The notes beneath the pieces were generated by a model, which saw only the letters and a program-made list of their open reading frames with translations, did no database searches and had not been told where the DNA came from. From positions 1-8,865 of the forward strand of contig JAGAHV010000045.1 of the NCBI GenBank assembly GCA_017626895.1: DNA of 8,865 nucleotides. The letters are read 5' to 3'. The DNA comes from Ventricola sp017626895 (GTDB lineage: Bacteria; Bacillota; Clostridia; Christensenellales; Aristaeellaceae). Position numbers and translations under genes: made by a program. Of the stretch, positions 8,678-8,865 are shown piece by piece (the first letter of the stretch is position 1; each line of letters opens with the position of its first letter).

Positions 8678-8706
8678 AGAATAGCACATTTTTCGCGGGA
8701 GAACAA
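8678..8706 (-). promoter_or_regulatory. Promoter of the thioesterase operon
   Basis: On the - strand, TTGTTC (8706-8701) is followed after exactly 17 bases by TATTCT (8683-8678), with an extended -10 TGC directly before it. Transcription would begin near 8671, about 48 bases before the thioesterase ATG. The early leader can form a CCCGG-AGAA-CCGGG hairpin (8665-8652). Confidence 0.65.
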
Positions 8707-8736
8707 GATTCCCTGACTGACCGGCAGGGATTTCGC

Positions 8737-8865
8737 ATGATCAGTCTATCTCAGATATCGTGGTTTTTTGCGTCCTTTCAAAAAGGCATACTGCCCCCTT
8801 GGTTTGTGAACGAATTTTTGAAATTTCGTCGTACTACACACGCATATAGCCGCATGAAAAACAGA
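8737..8865. other. Unassigned end segment, open on both strands
   Basis: On the + strand, ATG 8737 preceded by AGGGA opens a frame to the window edge (43 codons, MISLSQISWFFASFQKG...). On the - strand, the codon-aligned frame is open from the edge to a TAG at 8746 and ends KGRKKPRYLR. Neither is recognised and both are short, so either may be chance. A hairpin CCCTG/CAGGG (8711-8729) lies beside it without a T-tract. Confidence 0.2.

Overview
The window looks like chromosome from a low-to-mid GC member of the Bacillota, most plausibly a clostridial or erysipelotrichial gut-type anaerobe. This is inferred from strong AGGAGG-type ribosome binding sites, compact intrinsic terminators, a pyruvate phosphate dikinase of clostridial type, a bacterial FatA/FatB-like acyl-ACP thioesterase, and a membrane protein with a Pro-Thr hinge. 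No rRNA, tRNA, CRISPR array or complete mobile element is visible, and the genus cannot be fixed from the sequence.

Left end (1-1350): an A+T-richer, accessory-looking segment. It holds the 3' end of a gene with a PD-(D/E)XK nuclease-like C-terminus, probably from an AAA-like ATPase family. Next is a small XRE-type regulator whose C-terminal helical tail continues in another frame after an apparent one-base insertion. Then comes about 140 bp of non-coding, structured DNA ending in a strong terminator that almost touches the next start codon.

Centre (1357-6219): two housekeeping genes on the + strand. recG encodes the fork-reversal and branch-migration helicase, with all helicase motifs present. 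ppdK encodes pyruvate phosphate dikinase, has a perfect -10 box upstream, a strong terminator downstream, and a codon choice typical of very high expression.

Right-centre (6263-7606): a single-gene unit with its own strong promoter. It encodes a protein with three membrane segments, a predicted external NTF2-like region, a Pro-Thr hinge and a terminal Cys/His metal-binding-like module. It ends at a symmetrical bidirectional terminator shared with a convergent operon.

Right end (7617-8706, - strand): a two-gene operon with a recognisable promoter. An acyl-ACP thioesterase with the complete Asp/Asn/His/Glu active-site set is followed, with an ATGA stop/start overlap, by an 89-residue protein. 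That protein resembles a Nif11-type leader peptide with a Gly-Gly and a 20-residue tail. This coupling is the most unusual feature of the window. The last ~130 bp are open on both strands and cannot be assigned.
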